A stretch of DNA of 64,000 nt from assembly GCA_002101905.1 (NCBI GenBank), contig LQPU01000008.1:1-64000 (forward strand). Direction: 5' to 3'. Every line of letters starts with the position of its first letter. Within the stretch, counting starts at the first letter, position 1. Under the pieces are notes generated by a model, which was given only the letters and a program-made list of their open reading frames with translations, was not told where the DNA came from and searched no databases. Positions 55,641 to 64,000 of the stretch are shown here, one piece after another. The position numbers were made by a program, and so were the translations under genes. The DNA is from Mycobacterium shimoidei (GTDB lineage: Bacteria > Actinomycetota > Actinomycetes > Mycobacteriales > Mycobacteriaceae).

Positions 55641-57161
55641 ATGACGGTGCCCACTGCGCCGCGGCCCAGCGCTGGGTCAGGCGTGCCGCTGCCGGCGCTG
55701 GCGGCCCAGATCTGCGCCGTGTCCGCGGAGGGGAGCGTGGTCCCCGACCTGCGGGTCACCGGGGTCACGCTGCGGGCCCAAGACGCACAGCCGGGCGACC
55801 TGTTTGCCGCGCTTCCGGGCGCATCGACCCACGGTGCCCGCTATGCCGGTGAAGCGATCCGGCGAGGCGCGCTGGCGGTGCTCACCGACGCCGACGGGGC
55901 CGTGCAGTTGGCTGACGCCGCAGTTCCGGTGCTGATTCACCCGACGCCGCGCACCGTGCTCGGCGAGCTTGCCGCCACCGTCTACGGGCATCCGTCCGAT
56001 CGGCTCACCGTCGTGGGGATCACCGGAACATCGGGCAAGACGACGACCACACATCTTGTCGAAGCGGGCCTGCGTGCGGCCGCCCGGACGGTGGGACTCA
56101 TCGGCACCATCGGGGTTCGCATCGACGGCGCCGACGTGCCGAGCGCGCTGACCACTCCGGAGGCTCCGGAGCTACAAGGCCTGCTCGCGGCGATGGCCGA
56201 ACGCGGGGTCGACACCGTGGTGATGGAAGTGTCCAGCCACGCTTTGCGCCTGGGCCGCGTCGATGCCATCCGGTTCGCGGTGGGCGCTTTCACCAACCTG
56301 TCCCGCGACCATCTGGACTTTCACCCCAGCATGGCCGACTACTTCGAGGCCAAGGCCCGGTTATTCGATCCGGCCTCGCCGCTGCGGGCGCGTTCGGTGG
56401 TGGTGTGCATCGACGACGACGCCGGACGCGCAATGGCCGAACTCGCCGAGGACGCGGTGACCGTCAGCGCCACCGGCGAACCCGCAAGCTGGCGAGCCGA
56501 AGACGTCACCGCCTCGGCGCGTGGACAAACATTCACCGCGGTCGACCCCGCCGGTGTGCACCACCGCGTGGGCATCGGCCTGTCCGGCGACTATAACATC
56601 GCCAATACCCTTGTCGCACTGGCGATCCTGGATGTGTTGGGGGTGTCACCCGAGCAGGCCTCGGCCGGACTTCGCGATATTCGGGTCCCTGGGCGCCTGG
56701 AACAAATCGACCGCGGCCAAGACTTTCTCGCGCTGGTCGACTATGCCCACAAGCCGGGCGCGCTGCGGGCGGTGCTGCAGTCCCTGCGTCGTCCCGGCAG
56801 TCGGCTGGCGGTGGTGTTCGGGGCCGGCGGCGAACGAGACCCGGGTAAACGGGCACCGATGGGTCGGGTCGCCGCTGAGCTGGCTGATCTCGTCGTCGTC
56901 ACCGACGACAACCCCCGCGGTGAGGATCCTGCCGCGATCCGCCGCGAAATCCTTTCCGGCACAACGGAAGGATCTGCCGAGATCGTCGAAATCGGCGACC
57001 GACGCGCAGCGATCCGGCACGCCGTCAACTGGGCCCGCAGCAACGACATCGTGCTGGTCGCCGGCAAGGGCGACGAGACCGGGCAAACCAGCGGTGGGCA
57101 GATCCGACCGTTCGACGACCGGGTCGAGCTTGCAGCCGCGCTGCAGGAGCGGCGTCAATGA
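55641..57161 (+). CDS. murE: UDP-MurNAc-L-Ala-D-Glu:meso-diaminopimelate ligase
   Basis: Adds meso-diaminopimelate to the peptidoglycan precursor. The protein has 506 residues. ATP loop [13 protein letters not shown], central [14 protein letters not shown] and [12 protein letters not shown] with the carbamylated-lysine region, and the DAP-specificity loop DDNPRGEDP are present. The ATG at 55641 has AAAGAGG upstream; GTG codons at 55602 and 55638 are alternatives. It overlaps murF as ATGA. Corresponds to Rv2158c. Confidence 0.95.
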   Translation: MTVPTAPRPSAGSGVPLPALAAQICAVSAEGSVVPDLRVTGVTLRAQDAQPGDLFAALPGASTHGARYAGEAIRRGALAVLTDADGAVQLADAAVPVLIHPTPRTVLGELAATVYGHPSDRLTVVGITGTSGKTTTTHLVEAGLRAAARTVGLIGTIGVRIDGADVPSALTTPEAPELQGLLAAMAERGVDTVVMEVSSHALRLGRVDAIRFAVGAFTNLSRDHLDFHPSMADYFEAKARLFDPASPLRARSVVVCIDDDAGRAMAELAEDAVTVSATGEPASWRAEDVTASARGQTFTAVDPAGVHHRVGIGLSGDYNIANTLVALAILDVLGVSPEQASAGLRDIRVPGRLEQIDRGQDFLALVDYAHKPGALRAVLQSLRRPGSRLAVVFGAGGERDPGKRAPMGRVAAELADLVVVTDDNPRGEDPAAIRREILSGTTEGSAEIVEIGDRRAAIRHAVNWARSNDIVLVAGKGDETGQTSGGQIRPFDDRVELAAALQERRQ

Positions 57162-58690
57162 TCGATCTGACCGTTGCTCAGATCGCCGAGATCGTCGGCG
57201 GGGAGTTGGCCGACATCTCACCGCAGGCGGCAGCGGAATTACATGTCAGCGGAACCGTCGAATTCGACTCCCGCGCGGTCACGCCCGGCGGACTGTTCTT
57301 GGCCCTGCCGGGTTCACGCGCCGACGGGCACGACTACGCGCAATCCGCGGTCGCCGCGGGCGCGGTCGCCGTGCTGGCCGCCCGGCCGGTCGGCGTGCCG
57401 GCGATCGTGGTCGCCCCGGACACGCAGGCGGCGAGCACCGCCGGTGTGCTCGAGTACGACACCGACGGATCGGGCGTCGCGGTGCTGGCCGCACTGGCCC
57501 GGCTGGCCGCGGCGGTGGCCGCCAAGCTGGTCGCCAACGGGCTGACCATCATTGGTGTCACCGGATCGTCGGGCAAGACGTCGACCAAGGATCTGCTGGC
57601 CGCGGTGCTCGCGCCGCTCGGTGAGGTGGTGGCGCCGCCCGGGTCGTTCAACAACGAACTCGGCCATCCGTGGACGGTGTTGCGCGCCACCGAAAAAACG
57701 GACTACTTGGTGCTGGAGCTCTCGGCGCGTCATCCCGGCAACATCGCCGCCTTGGCGGCCATCGCGCCGCCGACGATCGGAGTGGTACTCAACGTCGGCA
57801 CCGCGCACCTGGGTGAATTTGGCTCGCGAGAAGTGATCGCAAATACCAAAGCGGAACTGCCGCAAGCAATCCCAGAGTCGGGGGTGGTGGTTCTCAATGT
57901 CGACGACCCGGCGGTGGCGGCAATGGCCGACGCCACCGCCGCACGGGTGGTGCGCGTCAGTCGTGAGCAATCCACCGCCGATGTCCGGGCCGGTCCGGTC
58001 ACGCTCGACGAACTGGCCAGGCCGCGATTCACGCTGCACGCCGGCGAGCGAACCCAGGAAATCAGCCTGGCCGTGCACGGCGACCATCAGGTGGGCAACG
58101 CGTTATGCGCGGCCGCCGTCGCGCTGGAGTGCGGCGCCAGCACCGAGCAGGTGGCAACCGCGCTGGCCGGTGCGCATCCGGTGTCGGGTCATCGCATGCG
58201 GGTGACCACGCGCGCCGACGGCGTGACCGTCATCGACGACGCCTACAACGCCAACCCCGACTCGATGCGGGCCGGGCTGCAGGCACTGGCCTGGATGGCC
58301 CACGGTGGGTCTGGAGAGCGAAAAAGGGAGCGAAGAAGCTGGGCGGTGCTGGGCGAGATGGCCGAACTCGGCGAGGACGCGATATCCGAGCATGATCGCG
58401 TGGGCCGGCTGGCGGTGCGCTTAGATGTGTCTCGACTCGTTGTCGTCGGAACAGGGAGGTCTATGAGCGCCATGCACCACGGGGCGGTCATGGAGGGCGC
58501 ATGGGGCTCGGACGGTGAAAGAGGGGCCACCATGGTGGCCGACGCCGATGCGGCTCTGGCGCTGTTGCGCGCCGAACTCCAGCCGGGGGACGTGGTGCTG
58601 GTCAAGGCATCGAACGTCGCTGGGCTCGGGACGCTGGCCGACGCGCTGGTCGCCGATGCCGCAGGTGGCGGCCAAGGCGCCGCCCAATGA
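57158..58690 (+). CDS. murF: UDP-MurNAc-tripeptide:D-Ala-D-Ala ligase
   Basis: Completes the pentapeptide of the peptidoglycan precursor. The protein has 510 residues, the length of Rv2157c. ATP loop [13 protein letters not shown] near residue 130, [27 protein letters not shown] and [15 protein letters not shown] are diagnostic. A short charged insertion ([10 protein letters not shown], near residue 387) interrupts the C-terminal domain at a spot where the family varies. Overlaps at both ends as ATGA couple it to murE and mraY. Confidence 0.95.
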   Translation: MIDLTVAQIAEIVGGELADISPQAAAELHVSGTVEFDSRAVTPGGLFLALPGSRADGHDYAQSAVAAGAVAVLAARPVGVPAIVVAPDTQAASTAGVLEYDTDGSGVAVLAALARLAAAVAAKLVANGLTIIGVTGSSGKTSTKDLLAAVLAPLGEVVAPPGSFNNELGHPWTVLRATEKTDYLVLELSARHPGNIAALAAIAPPTIGVVLNVGTAHLGEFGSREVIANTKAELPQAIPESGVVVLNVDDPAVAAMADATAARVVRVSREQSTADVRAGPVTLDELARPRFTLHAGERTQEISLAVHGDHQVGNALCAAAVALECGASTEQVATALAGAHPVSGHRMRVTTRADGVTVIDDAYNANPDSMRAGLQALAWMAHGGSGERKRERRSWAVLGEMAELGEDAISEHDRVGRLAVRLDVSRLVVVGTGRSMSAMHHGAVMEGAWGSDGERGATMVADADAALALLRAELQPGDVVLVKASNVAGLGTLADALVADAAGGGQGAAQ

Positions 58691-59766
58691 TCGAAATCCT
58701 GATCGCCGTCGCCATCGCGCTAATGGTGTCTATCGTGCTGACGCCGATGCTGATTCGGCTGTTCACCCGCCAGGGCTTCGGCCACCAGATCCGCGAGGAC
58801 GGCCCACCGAGCCACAAGACCAAACGCGGCACACCCTCGATGGGCGGCGTCGCGATCCTGACCGGTATGTGGGCTGGCTACCTGGGCACCCACATCGCCG
58901 GCCTGGCGTTCGGCGGTGAAGGGCCGTCAGCCTCCGGCGTGCTGGTGTTGTTGCTGGCCACCGCATTGGGGGCGGTCGGATTCGTCGACGACCTGATCAA
59001 GATTCGCCGTTCTCGCAATCTCGGGCTGGACAAGACGGCCAAGACGGTCGGGCAGATCACCGCGGCTGTGCTGTTCGGTGTGCTGGCGCTGCAGTTCCGC
59101 AATGGCGACGGCCTCACACCGGCCAGCGCCGACCTGTCGTATGTGCGGGAAATCGCCACCGTCACACTGGCTCCCGCAGTATTCGTGTTGTTCTGCGTGG
59201 TGATCGTCGCGTCCTGGTCGAATGCGGTGAACTTCACCGACGGCCTGGACGGGCTGGCGGGCGGCGCGATGGCAATGGTCGCCGCGGCCTATGTCTTGAT
59301 CACGTTCTGGCAGTACCGCAATGCGTGCGCCACCGCACCGGACCTGGGCTGCTACAACGTGCGCGATCCGCTGGACCTGGCGCTGGTCGCGGCGGCGACG
59401 GCCGGCGCCTGTATCGGCTTTCTGTGGTGGAACGCGGCGCCCGCCAAGATCTTCATGGGAGACACCGGATCTCTGGCACTGGGCGGCATCATCGCGGGAC
59501 TGTCGGTGACCAGCCGGACCGAAATTTTGGCGGTGGTGCTTGGTTCACTGTTCGTCGCGGAGATCACCTCGGTCGTAATCCAGATCCTGGCGTTTCGCAC
59601 CACCGGCCGTCGCGTGTTCCGGATGGCGCCGTTCCATCACCATTTCGAGCTGGTCGGCTGGGCCGAAACCACTGTCATCATTCGGTTTTGGCTGCTGACC
59701 GCGATCAGCTGCGGGCTGGGTGTTGCGCTGTTCTACAGCGAGTGGCTCGCCGCGACCGGTGGCTGA
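58687..59766 (+). CDS. mraY: Phospho-N-acetylmuramoyl-pentapeptide transferase
   Basis: A 359-residue polytopic enzyme that moves phospho-MurNAc-pentapeptide onto decaprenyl phosphate, giving lipid I. The motifs [31 protein letters not shown] and the late [12 protein letters not shown] are intact, and about ten helices are visible. Known as MurX in M. tuberculosis (Rv2156c). It overlaps murF as ATGA. Confidence 0.96.
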   Translation: MIEILIAVAIALMVSIVLTPMLIRLFTRQGFGHQIREDGPPSHKTKRGTPSMGGVAILTGMWAGYLGTHIAGLAFGGEGPSASGVLVLLLATALGAVGFVDDLIKIRRSRNLGLDKTAKTVGQITAAVLFGVLALQFRNGDGLTPASADLSYVREIATVTLAPAVFVLFCVVIVASWSNAVNFTDGLDGLAGGAMAMVAAAYVLITFWQYRNACATAPDLGCYNVRDPLDLALVAAATAGACIGFLWWNAAPAKIFMGDTGSLALGGIIAGLSVTSRTEILAVVLGSLFVAEITSVVIQILAFRTTGRRVFRMAPFHHHFELVGWAETTVIIRFWLLTAISCGLGVALFYSEWLAATGG

Positions 59767-59767
59767 G

Positions 59768-61237
59768 GTGACACTGCACCCGTTGGCGCCCGGCGCGCCG
59801 GTGCTGATCACCGGGGCCGGCGTCACCGGGCAGTCCGTGCTGGCGGCGTTGCGGCCACTGGATGTGGCCGCAACGCTGTGCGACGACGACGCCGATACTC
59901 GCCGCCGGCTCACCGATGCCGGGGTGGCGACGATGAGCTCGTCGGACGCCGCCGCGCGCATCAGCGACTACGCGCTGGTGGTCACCAGCCCTGGTTTTCC
60001 GCCGGCGGCGCCGGTGCTGGTTGCGGCCGCGGCGGCCGGCGTGCCGATCTGGGGCGATGTGGAGCTGGCCTGGCGGCTTGACATGGCGGGCCGCTACGGG
60101 CCGCCGCGTCGCTGGCTGGCGGTGACCGGCACCAACGGCAAGACCACCACCACGTCGATGTTGCACGCCATGCTGACCGCCGCGGGGCTCGATGCCACGC
60201 TGTGCGGCAACATCGGCACTCCGGTTTTGGATGCGCTGCAACAGCCCGCCGACCTGCTGGCCGTCGAACTGTCCAGCTTTCAGTTGCATTGGGCGCCGTC
60301 GCTGCGACCGGAGGCCGGTGTGGTGCTCAATATCGCCGAGGATCACCTGGATTGGCACCCGAGCATGGCCGACTACATCGCCGCCAAGGCGCGCGTGCTG
60401 GGCGGCCGGGTCGCGGTCGTCGGGCTGGATGATCCGCGGGCGGCCGCGCTGCTGAGCGGTGCCGCGGCGCCGGTGCGGGTCGGGTTCCGGCTGGGCGAAC
60501 CCGCCGCCGGGGAACTCGGCGTGCGCAACGGCCAGCTGATCGACAGAGCCTTTGGCTGCGCCGGCGCCGACGAGCTGGCGCTGGCACCGGTCTCGTCGCT
60601 ACCGGTGCCCGGCCCGGTGGGTGTGCTCGACGCGCTGGCCGCGGCGGCGTTGGCGCGCAGCGTCGACATCCCCGCCCAGGCGATCGCGGACGCGCTGGCC
60701 GGCTTTCGGGTCGGTCGGCACCGCGGCGAGGTGGTAGCCGTCGTCGACGGCATCAGCTACATCGACGATTCGAAGGCCACCAACCCGCACGCCGCCGAGG
60801 CATCGGTGCGTGCTTACCCCCGGGTGGTGTGGATCGCCGGCGGCCTGCTCAAGGGCGCGTCCGTCGACGCGGCCGTCGCCGGGATGGCATCGCGGCTGGT
60901 CGGGGCAGTCCTGATCGGTCGTGACCGGGCCAACTTTGCCGAGGCGTTAGCACGACACGCGCCCGATCTCCCCGTCATCGAGCTTGTGACAGGCGAGGAT
61001 GCTGGTATGTATGCGACTGCTGAGTCTGGTGTGACTCATGTGACGAGGGTGGTGACTGTGTCCGGCGAACCGCTGGGCAGCCGCGTGATGGCCGCCGCGG
61101 TAGCTGCGGCCCGAGACCTCGCCAACCCGGGCGACACCGTGCTGCTGGCGCCAGCGGGTGCATCATTCGACCAGTTCAGCGGCTATGCCGACCGCGGGGA
61201 CCAATTCGCGGCGGCGGTGCACGCCACGACCGGGTAA
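59768..61237 (+). CDS. murD: UDP-MurNAc-L-alanine:D-glutamate ligase
   Basis: Adds D-glutamate to UDP-MurNAc-L-Ala. The protein has 489 residues. ATP loop [13 protein letters not shown] near residue 120, [19 protein letters not shown] and [10 protein letters not shown] are present. The GTG at 59768 (VTLHPLAPG) follows the mraY stop by one base and matches the homologue start; another GTG at 59759 would overlap mraY. Bases of about 60997-61062, encoding [20 protein letters not shown], use T-rich codons unlike the rest of the gene. Corresponds to Rv2155c. Confidence 0.94.
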   Translation: MTLHPLAPGAPVLITGAGVTGQSVLAALRPLDVAATLCDDDADTRRRLTDAGVATMSSSDAAARISDYALVVTSPGFPPAAPVLVAAAAAGVPIWGDVELAWRLDMAGRYGPPRRWLAVTGTNGKTTTTSMLHAMLTAAGLDATLCGNIGTPVLDALQQPADLLAVELSSFQLHWAPSLRPEAGVVLNIAEDHLDWHPSMADYIAAKARVLGGRVAVVGLDDPRAAALLSGAAAPVRVGFRLGEPAAGELGVRNGQLIDRAFGCAGADELALAPVSSLPVPGPVGVLDALAAAALARSVDIPAQAIADALAGFRVGRHRGEVVAVVDGISYIDDSKATNPHAAEASVRAYPRVVWIAGGLLKGASVDAAVAGMASRLVGAVLIGRDRANFAEALARHAPDLPVIELVTGEDAGMYATAESGVTHVTRVVTVSGEPLGSRVMAAAVAAARDLANPGDTVLLAPAGASFDQFSGYADRGDQFAAAVHATTG

Positions 61238-61243
61238 GCACCG

Positions 61244-62728
61244 GTGACACAGGCGCTGGCCCGGTTGCTGCACCGGGGTCCCAAGGATGACGAGAACGCC
61301 GGCGAAACGCCGGCTTCGCACAGGGTGTCCGGCTCGGGCCCGCGGACCCGGTTCGGGACCTGGCTGGGCCGGCCCATGACGTCGTTTCACCTGATCGTCG
61401 CCGTGGCGGCGTTGTTGACCACGTTGGGTCTGATCATGGTGCTTTCCGCATCGGGGGTGCGCTCCTACGACGACGACGGCTCGGCCTGGGTGATCTTCGG
61501 CCGGCAGGTGATGTGGACGATTGTCGGGCTCATCGCGTGCTACGCGGCGCTGCGGGTGCCGGTGCGGTTCATGCGCCGCATGGCGTTCTCGGGTTTCGCG
61601 CTGTCGATCGTGTTGCTGGTGCTGGTGCTGGTGCCCGGAATCGGCCACTACGCCAACGGCTCTCGCGGCTGGTTCGTGATCGCCGGCTTTTCCATGCAGC
61701 CCTCGGAGCTGACCAAGATCGCCTTCGCCATCTGGGGGGCGCACCTGCTGGCCGCGCGGCGCATGGAGCGAGCCTCGCTGCGCGAAATGCTGATCCCGTT
61801 GGTGCCGGCAGCCGTCATCGCGCTGGCGCTCATCGTCGCTCAACCCGACCTGGGACAAACCGTCTCGCTGGGCATCATTTTGCTGGCCCTGTTGTGGTAC
61901 GCCGGGCTGCCGCTGCGGGTGTTCTGCAGCTCGCTGCTCGCCGTCATCGTGTCGGCGGCGGTCCTGGCGGTGTCCGAGGGCTATCGATCCGAACGGGTGC
62001 GGTCCTGGCTCGATCCCGCCGCCGACGTGCAGGGATCGGGCTACCAGGCTCGTCAGGCGAAGTTCGCGTTGGCCAACGGCGGCATTTTCGGCCACGGTTT
62101 GGGCCAGGGCACCGCGAAGTGGAACTACCTGCCCAACGCCCACAACGACTTCATCTTCGCGATCATCGGCGAAGAGCTCGGCTTCGTCGGCGCGTTCGGG
62201 TTGCTGGCGCTGTTCGGGTTGTTCGCCTACACGGGAATGCGCATCGCACGCCGCTCGGTTGACCCCTTCCTGCGACTGCTGACGGCGACCACCACGCTGT
62301 GGGTGCTCGGCCAGGTGTTCATCAACGTCGGCTATGTGATCGGTCTGCTGCCGGTCACCGGCCTGCAGCTGCCCCTCATCTCGGCAGGTGGAACATCAAC
62401 GGCGACAACACTTCTCATGGTCGGCGTGATGGCCAACGCGGCACGTCACGAACCCGAGGCCGTTGCCGCGCTACGCGCCGGACGCGACGACCGGATGAAC
62501 CGGCTGCTGCGGCTGCCACTGCCCGAGCCCTACGCGCCGACCCGGGTCGAGGCGCTGCGTGACCGCCTGCGCACCCGCCCGCCGTCGCCCAAAGCCGCTG
62601 CCAAGCCCCCCAGCGGGGGCGGGCGGCCGCCTCGGTCAAGGCATCATGGACGTGAACGGCGATATGTCGATCACCGTCGGGTTCGGGGGCGGCGGGGTCG
62701 CGCACTGGAAGGTCAGCTTAGGCGGTGA
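61244..62728 (+). CDS. ftsW: Septal peptidoglycan polymerase FtsW (SEDS family)
   Basis: A 494-residue SEDS glycosyltransferase that polymerises lipid II at the septum with PBP3. A cytosolic tail of about 45 residues precedes ten helices. Landmarks are [18 protein letters not shown], the [18 protein letters not shown] loop, [12 protein letters not shown], and the [20 protein letters not shown] loop. The C-terminal tail is basic and proline-rich. The GTG lies seven bases after murD, and the end overlaps murG as GTGA. Corresponds to Rv2154c. Confidence 0.95.
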   Translation: MTQALARLLHRGPKDDENAGETPASHRVSGSGPRTRFGTWLGRPMTSFHLIVAVAALLTTLGLIMVLSASGVRSYDDDGSAWVIFGRQVMWTIVGLIACYAALRVPVRFMRRMAFSGFALSIVLLVLVLVPGIGHYANGSRGWFVIAGFSMQPSELTKIAFAIWGAHLLAARRMERASLREMLIPLVPAAVIALALIVAQPDLGQTVSLGIILLALLWYAGLPLRVFCSSLLAVIVSAAVLAVSEGYRSERVRSWLDPAADVQGSGYQARQAKFALANGGIFGHGLGQGTAKWNYLPNAHNDFIFAIIGEELGFVGAFGLLALFGLFAYTGMRIARRSVDPFLRLLTATTTLWVLGQVFINVGYVIGLLPVTGLQLPLISAGGTSTATTLLMVGVMANAARHEPEAVAALRAGRDDRMNRLLRLPLPEPYAPTRVEALRDRLRTRPPSPKAAAKPPSGGGRPPRSRHHGRERRYVDHRRVRGRRGRALEGQLRR

Positions 62729-63900
62729 ACGACTCGGTCTTGGAGCCGGCCAGCGGGATAAACGGCGACTCGGGGACCCAGCACGGCGGCAGGTCGTTGT
62801 CGGTGGTGCTCGCCGGCGGCGGCACCGCCGGTCACGTCGAACCCGCGATGGCCGTCGCCGACGCGCTGGTAGCCCTGGATCCCGCGGTCCGCATCACCGC
62901 GCTGGGCACCCAGCGCGGTTTGGAGACCCGGCTGGTGCCGGAGCGGGGCTACCACCTGGAGCTGATCACCCCGGTCCCGTTGCCGCGCAAACCCACCGGC
63001 GACCTGGTCCGGCTGCCGTCGCGGGTGCTGCGCGCGGTCCGGCAGACCGGCGCTGTGCTGCGAAATGTCGACGCCGACGTGGTGGTGGGGTTCGGGGGAT
63101 ACGTGGCGCTGCCCGCCTACCTGGCCGCACGTCGGCGTCGGGTGCCGGTGGTGATCCACGAGGCCAACGCCAGCGCCGGACTGGCCAACCGGGTGGGGGC
63201 CCGCTCGGCGCAACGCGTGCTGTCCGCGGTGCCCGATTCGGGCCTGCCGCATTCGGAGGTGGTCGGCGTCCCGATCCGGTCGGCGATCACCGCGCTGGAC
63301 CGCTCGGCGTTACGGTCGGCGGCACGTGCGCACTTCGGCTTCGCCGAGGACGCCCGGGTGCTGCTGGTGTTCGGCGGATCGCAGGGCGCGGCCTCGATCA
63401 ACCGCGCCGTCGCGGCGGCCGCCGGCGACCTGGCCGCCGCCGGGGTGGCTGTGCTGCATGCCCACGGCGCCAAGAACACCCTCGATCTGCCTGCTCGAGC
63501 GCCCGACGCCCCGCCCTACGTGGCGGTGCCGTATCTGAGCCGGATGGATCTGGCGTATGCCGCCGCCGATCTGGCCATCTGCCGGTCCGGTGCGATGACG
63601 GTCGCAGAGGTGTCCGCGGTCGGGCTGCCCGCGGTCTATGTGCCGCTGCCGATCGGCAACGGCGAACAGCGACTCAACGCGCTGCCGGTGGTCAAGGCCG
63701 GCGGTGGGCTCCTTGTCGCGGACGCGGACCTCACCCCGGGCTTCGTGGCCGGCGAGGTGGCCGGGTTGCTCAACGACACAGCTCGGCTGGCCGCGATGAC
63801 GGCGGCCGCGGCCCGGGTCGGTCACCGCGACGCGGCACAGCAGGTGGCGCGAATCGCCTTGGAGGTGGCCCGGCAAGCCCGCGACCGGAGTTCGCGATGA
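62725..63900 (+). CDS. murG: UDP-GlcNAc:lipid I N-acetylglucosaminyltransferase
   Basis: A peripheral membrane GT-B enzyme of 391 residues that converts lipid I to lipid II. The glycine loop [16 protein letters not shown] is near residue 27, [12 protein letters not shown] near 113, and the donor-site region [31 protein letters not shown] follows. The GTG start overlaps ftsW, and the stop overlaps murC as ATGA. The first 23 residues are extra relative to enterobacterial MurG. Corresponds to Rv2153c. Confidence 0.96.
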   Translation: MNDSVLEPASGINGDSGTQHGGRSLSVVLAGGGTAGHVEPAMAVADALVALDPAVRITALGTQRGLETRLVPERGYHLELITPVPLPRKPTGDLVRLPSRVLRAVRQTGAVLRNVDADVVVGFGGYVALPAYLAARRRRVPVVIHEANASAGLANRVGARSAQRVLSAVPDSGLPHSEVVGVPIRSAITALDRSALRSAARAHFGFAEDARVLLVFGGSQGAASINRAVAAAAGDLAAAGVAVLHAHGAKNTLDLPARAPDAPPYVAVPYLSRMDLAYAAADLAICRSGAMTVAEVSAVGLPAVYVPLPIGNGEQRLNALPVVKAGGGLLVADADLTPGFVAGEVAGLLNDTARLAAMTAAAARVGHRDAAQQVARIALEVARQARDRSSR

Positions 63901-64000
63901 TCACCGAGCCGTTGCCGCCCGAGCTGCAGCGGGTACACATGGTCGGCATCGGGGGAGCGGGCATGTCGGGGATCGCCCGCATCCTGCTGGACCGCGGTGG
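63897..64000 (+). CDS. murC: UDP-MurNAc:L-alanine ligase, N-terminal fragment (window edge)
   Basis: The first 34 codons, [25 protein letters not shown] and on, include the GIGGAGMSG loop typical of MurC. The gene continues past the window. The ATG overlaps the murG stop as ATGA. Corresponds to Rv2152c. Confidence 0.93.
   Translation, partial: MITEPLPPELQRVHMVGIGGAGMSGIARILLDRG

Overview
The window is a high-GC actinobacterial chromosome segment that I read as Mycobacterium. It carries asymmetric mycobacterial markers (EphD, MmpS3, LppM, PknL, FadD15, PimB-prime, MptA and the QcrCAB/CtaC/CtaE/CtaF respiratory genes), and its gene order follows, in reverse orientation, the M. tuberculosis stretch from about Rv2215 (dlaT) to Rv2152c (murC). 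It is not the tuberculosis complex itself. PE_PGRS38 and its neighbours are absent between pbpB and murE, there is no IS fragment between aroG and pknL, cobU sits beside cobT/cobS, and extra genes lie between ephD and pepB and between ilvE and cobS. I cannot name the species.

Layout. 1-9.6 kb: 5' part of dlaT, then ephD, a small SRPBCC protein and a frameshifted FAD oxidoreductase, then pepB and a class III adenylate cyclase, gcvT and ilvE. 9.7-11.5 kb: a glycine-rich repeat protein of tail-fibre character, the most foreign-looking gene here. 11.5-17.8 kb: cobS-cobT-cobU with a DUF3043 membrane protein, glycerate kinase, an A-type Fe-S carrier, a membrane protein and adenosine kinase. 17.8-27.3 kb: asnB, then the aerobic respiratory genes ctaC-ctaF-mmpS3 facing ctaE-qcrC-qcrA-qcrB. 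27.4-41.9 kb: trpD, a DnaQ/UvrC fusion, a CxxC mini-protein, an NlpC/P60 hydrolase, an HExxH protein, pimB-prime, fadD15, two SRPBCC proteins, an ArsA-like ATPase, an acyltransferase, an arabinomannan mannosyltransferase and RNase AS. 41.9-50.6 kb: aroG, pknL with its divergent DNA-binding partner, mptA, a prenyl synthase, a MetF-like protein, lppM, a GNAT and a DUF3040 protein. 50.8-64 kb: the dcw cell wall and division cluster mraZ-rsmH-ftsL-like-pbpB-murE-murF-mraY-murD-ftsW-murG-murC, running off the right edge.

How the genes work together. Most of the window builds the envelope: peptidoglycan precursors and septal synthesis (dcw), peptidoglycan hydrolysis (NlpC/P60), and PIM/LM/LAM mannosylation (pimB-prime, mptA, Rv2181-type enzyme). 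A second block forms the menaquinol-to-oxygen branch (bcc-aa3 supercomplex). Compact transcription units with ATGA/GTGA overlaps dominate.

Signals I consider most useful: a recurring TANNNT box exactly six bases before the start codon of several genes (leaderless promoters), a period-10 MraZ box with a second, inverted pair upstream, two short dispersed repeats, several genes whose conserved N-termini have no ATG/GTG/TTG start, and the repeat protein with a 69-residue internal duplication.
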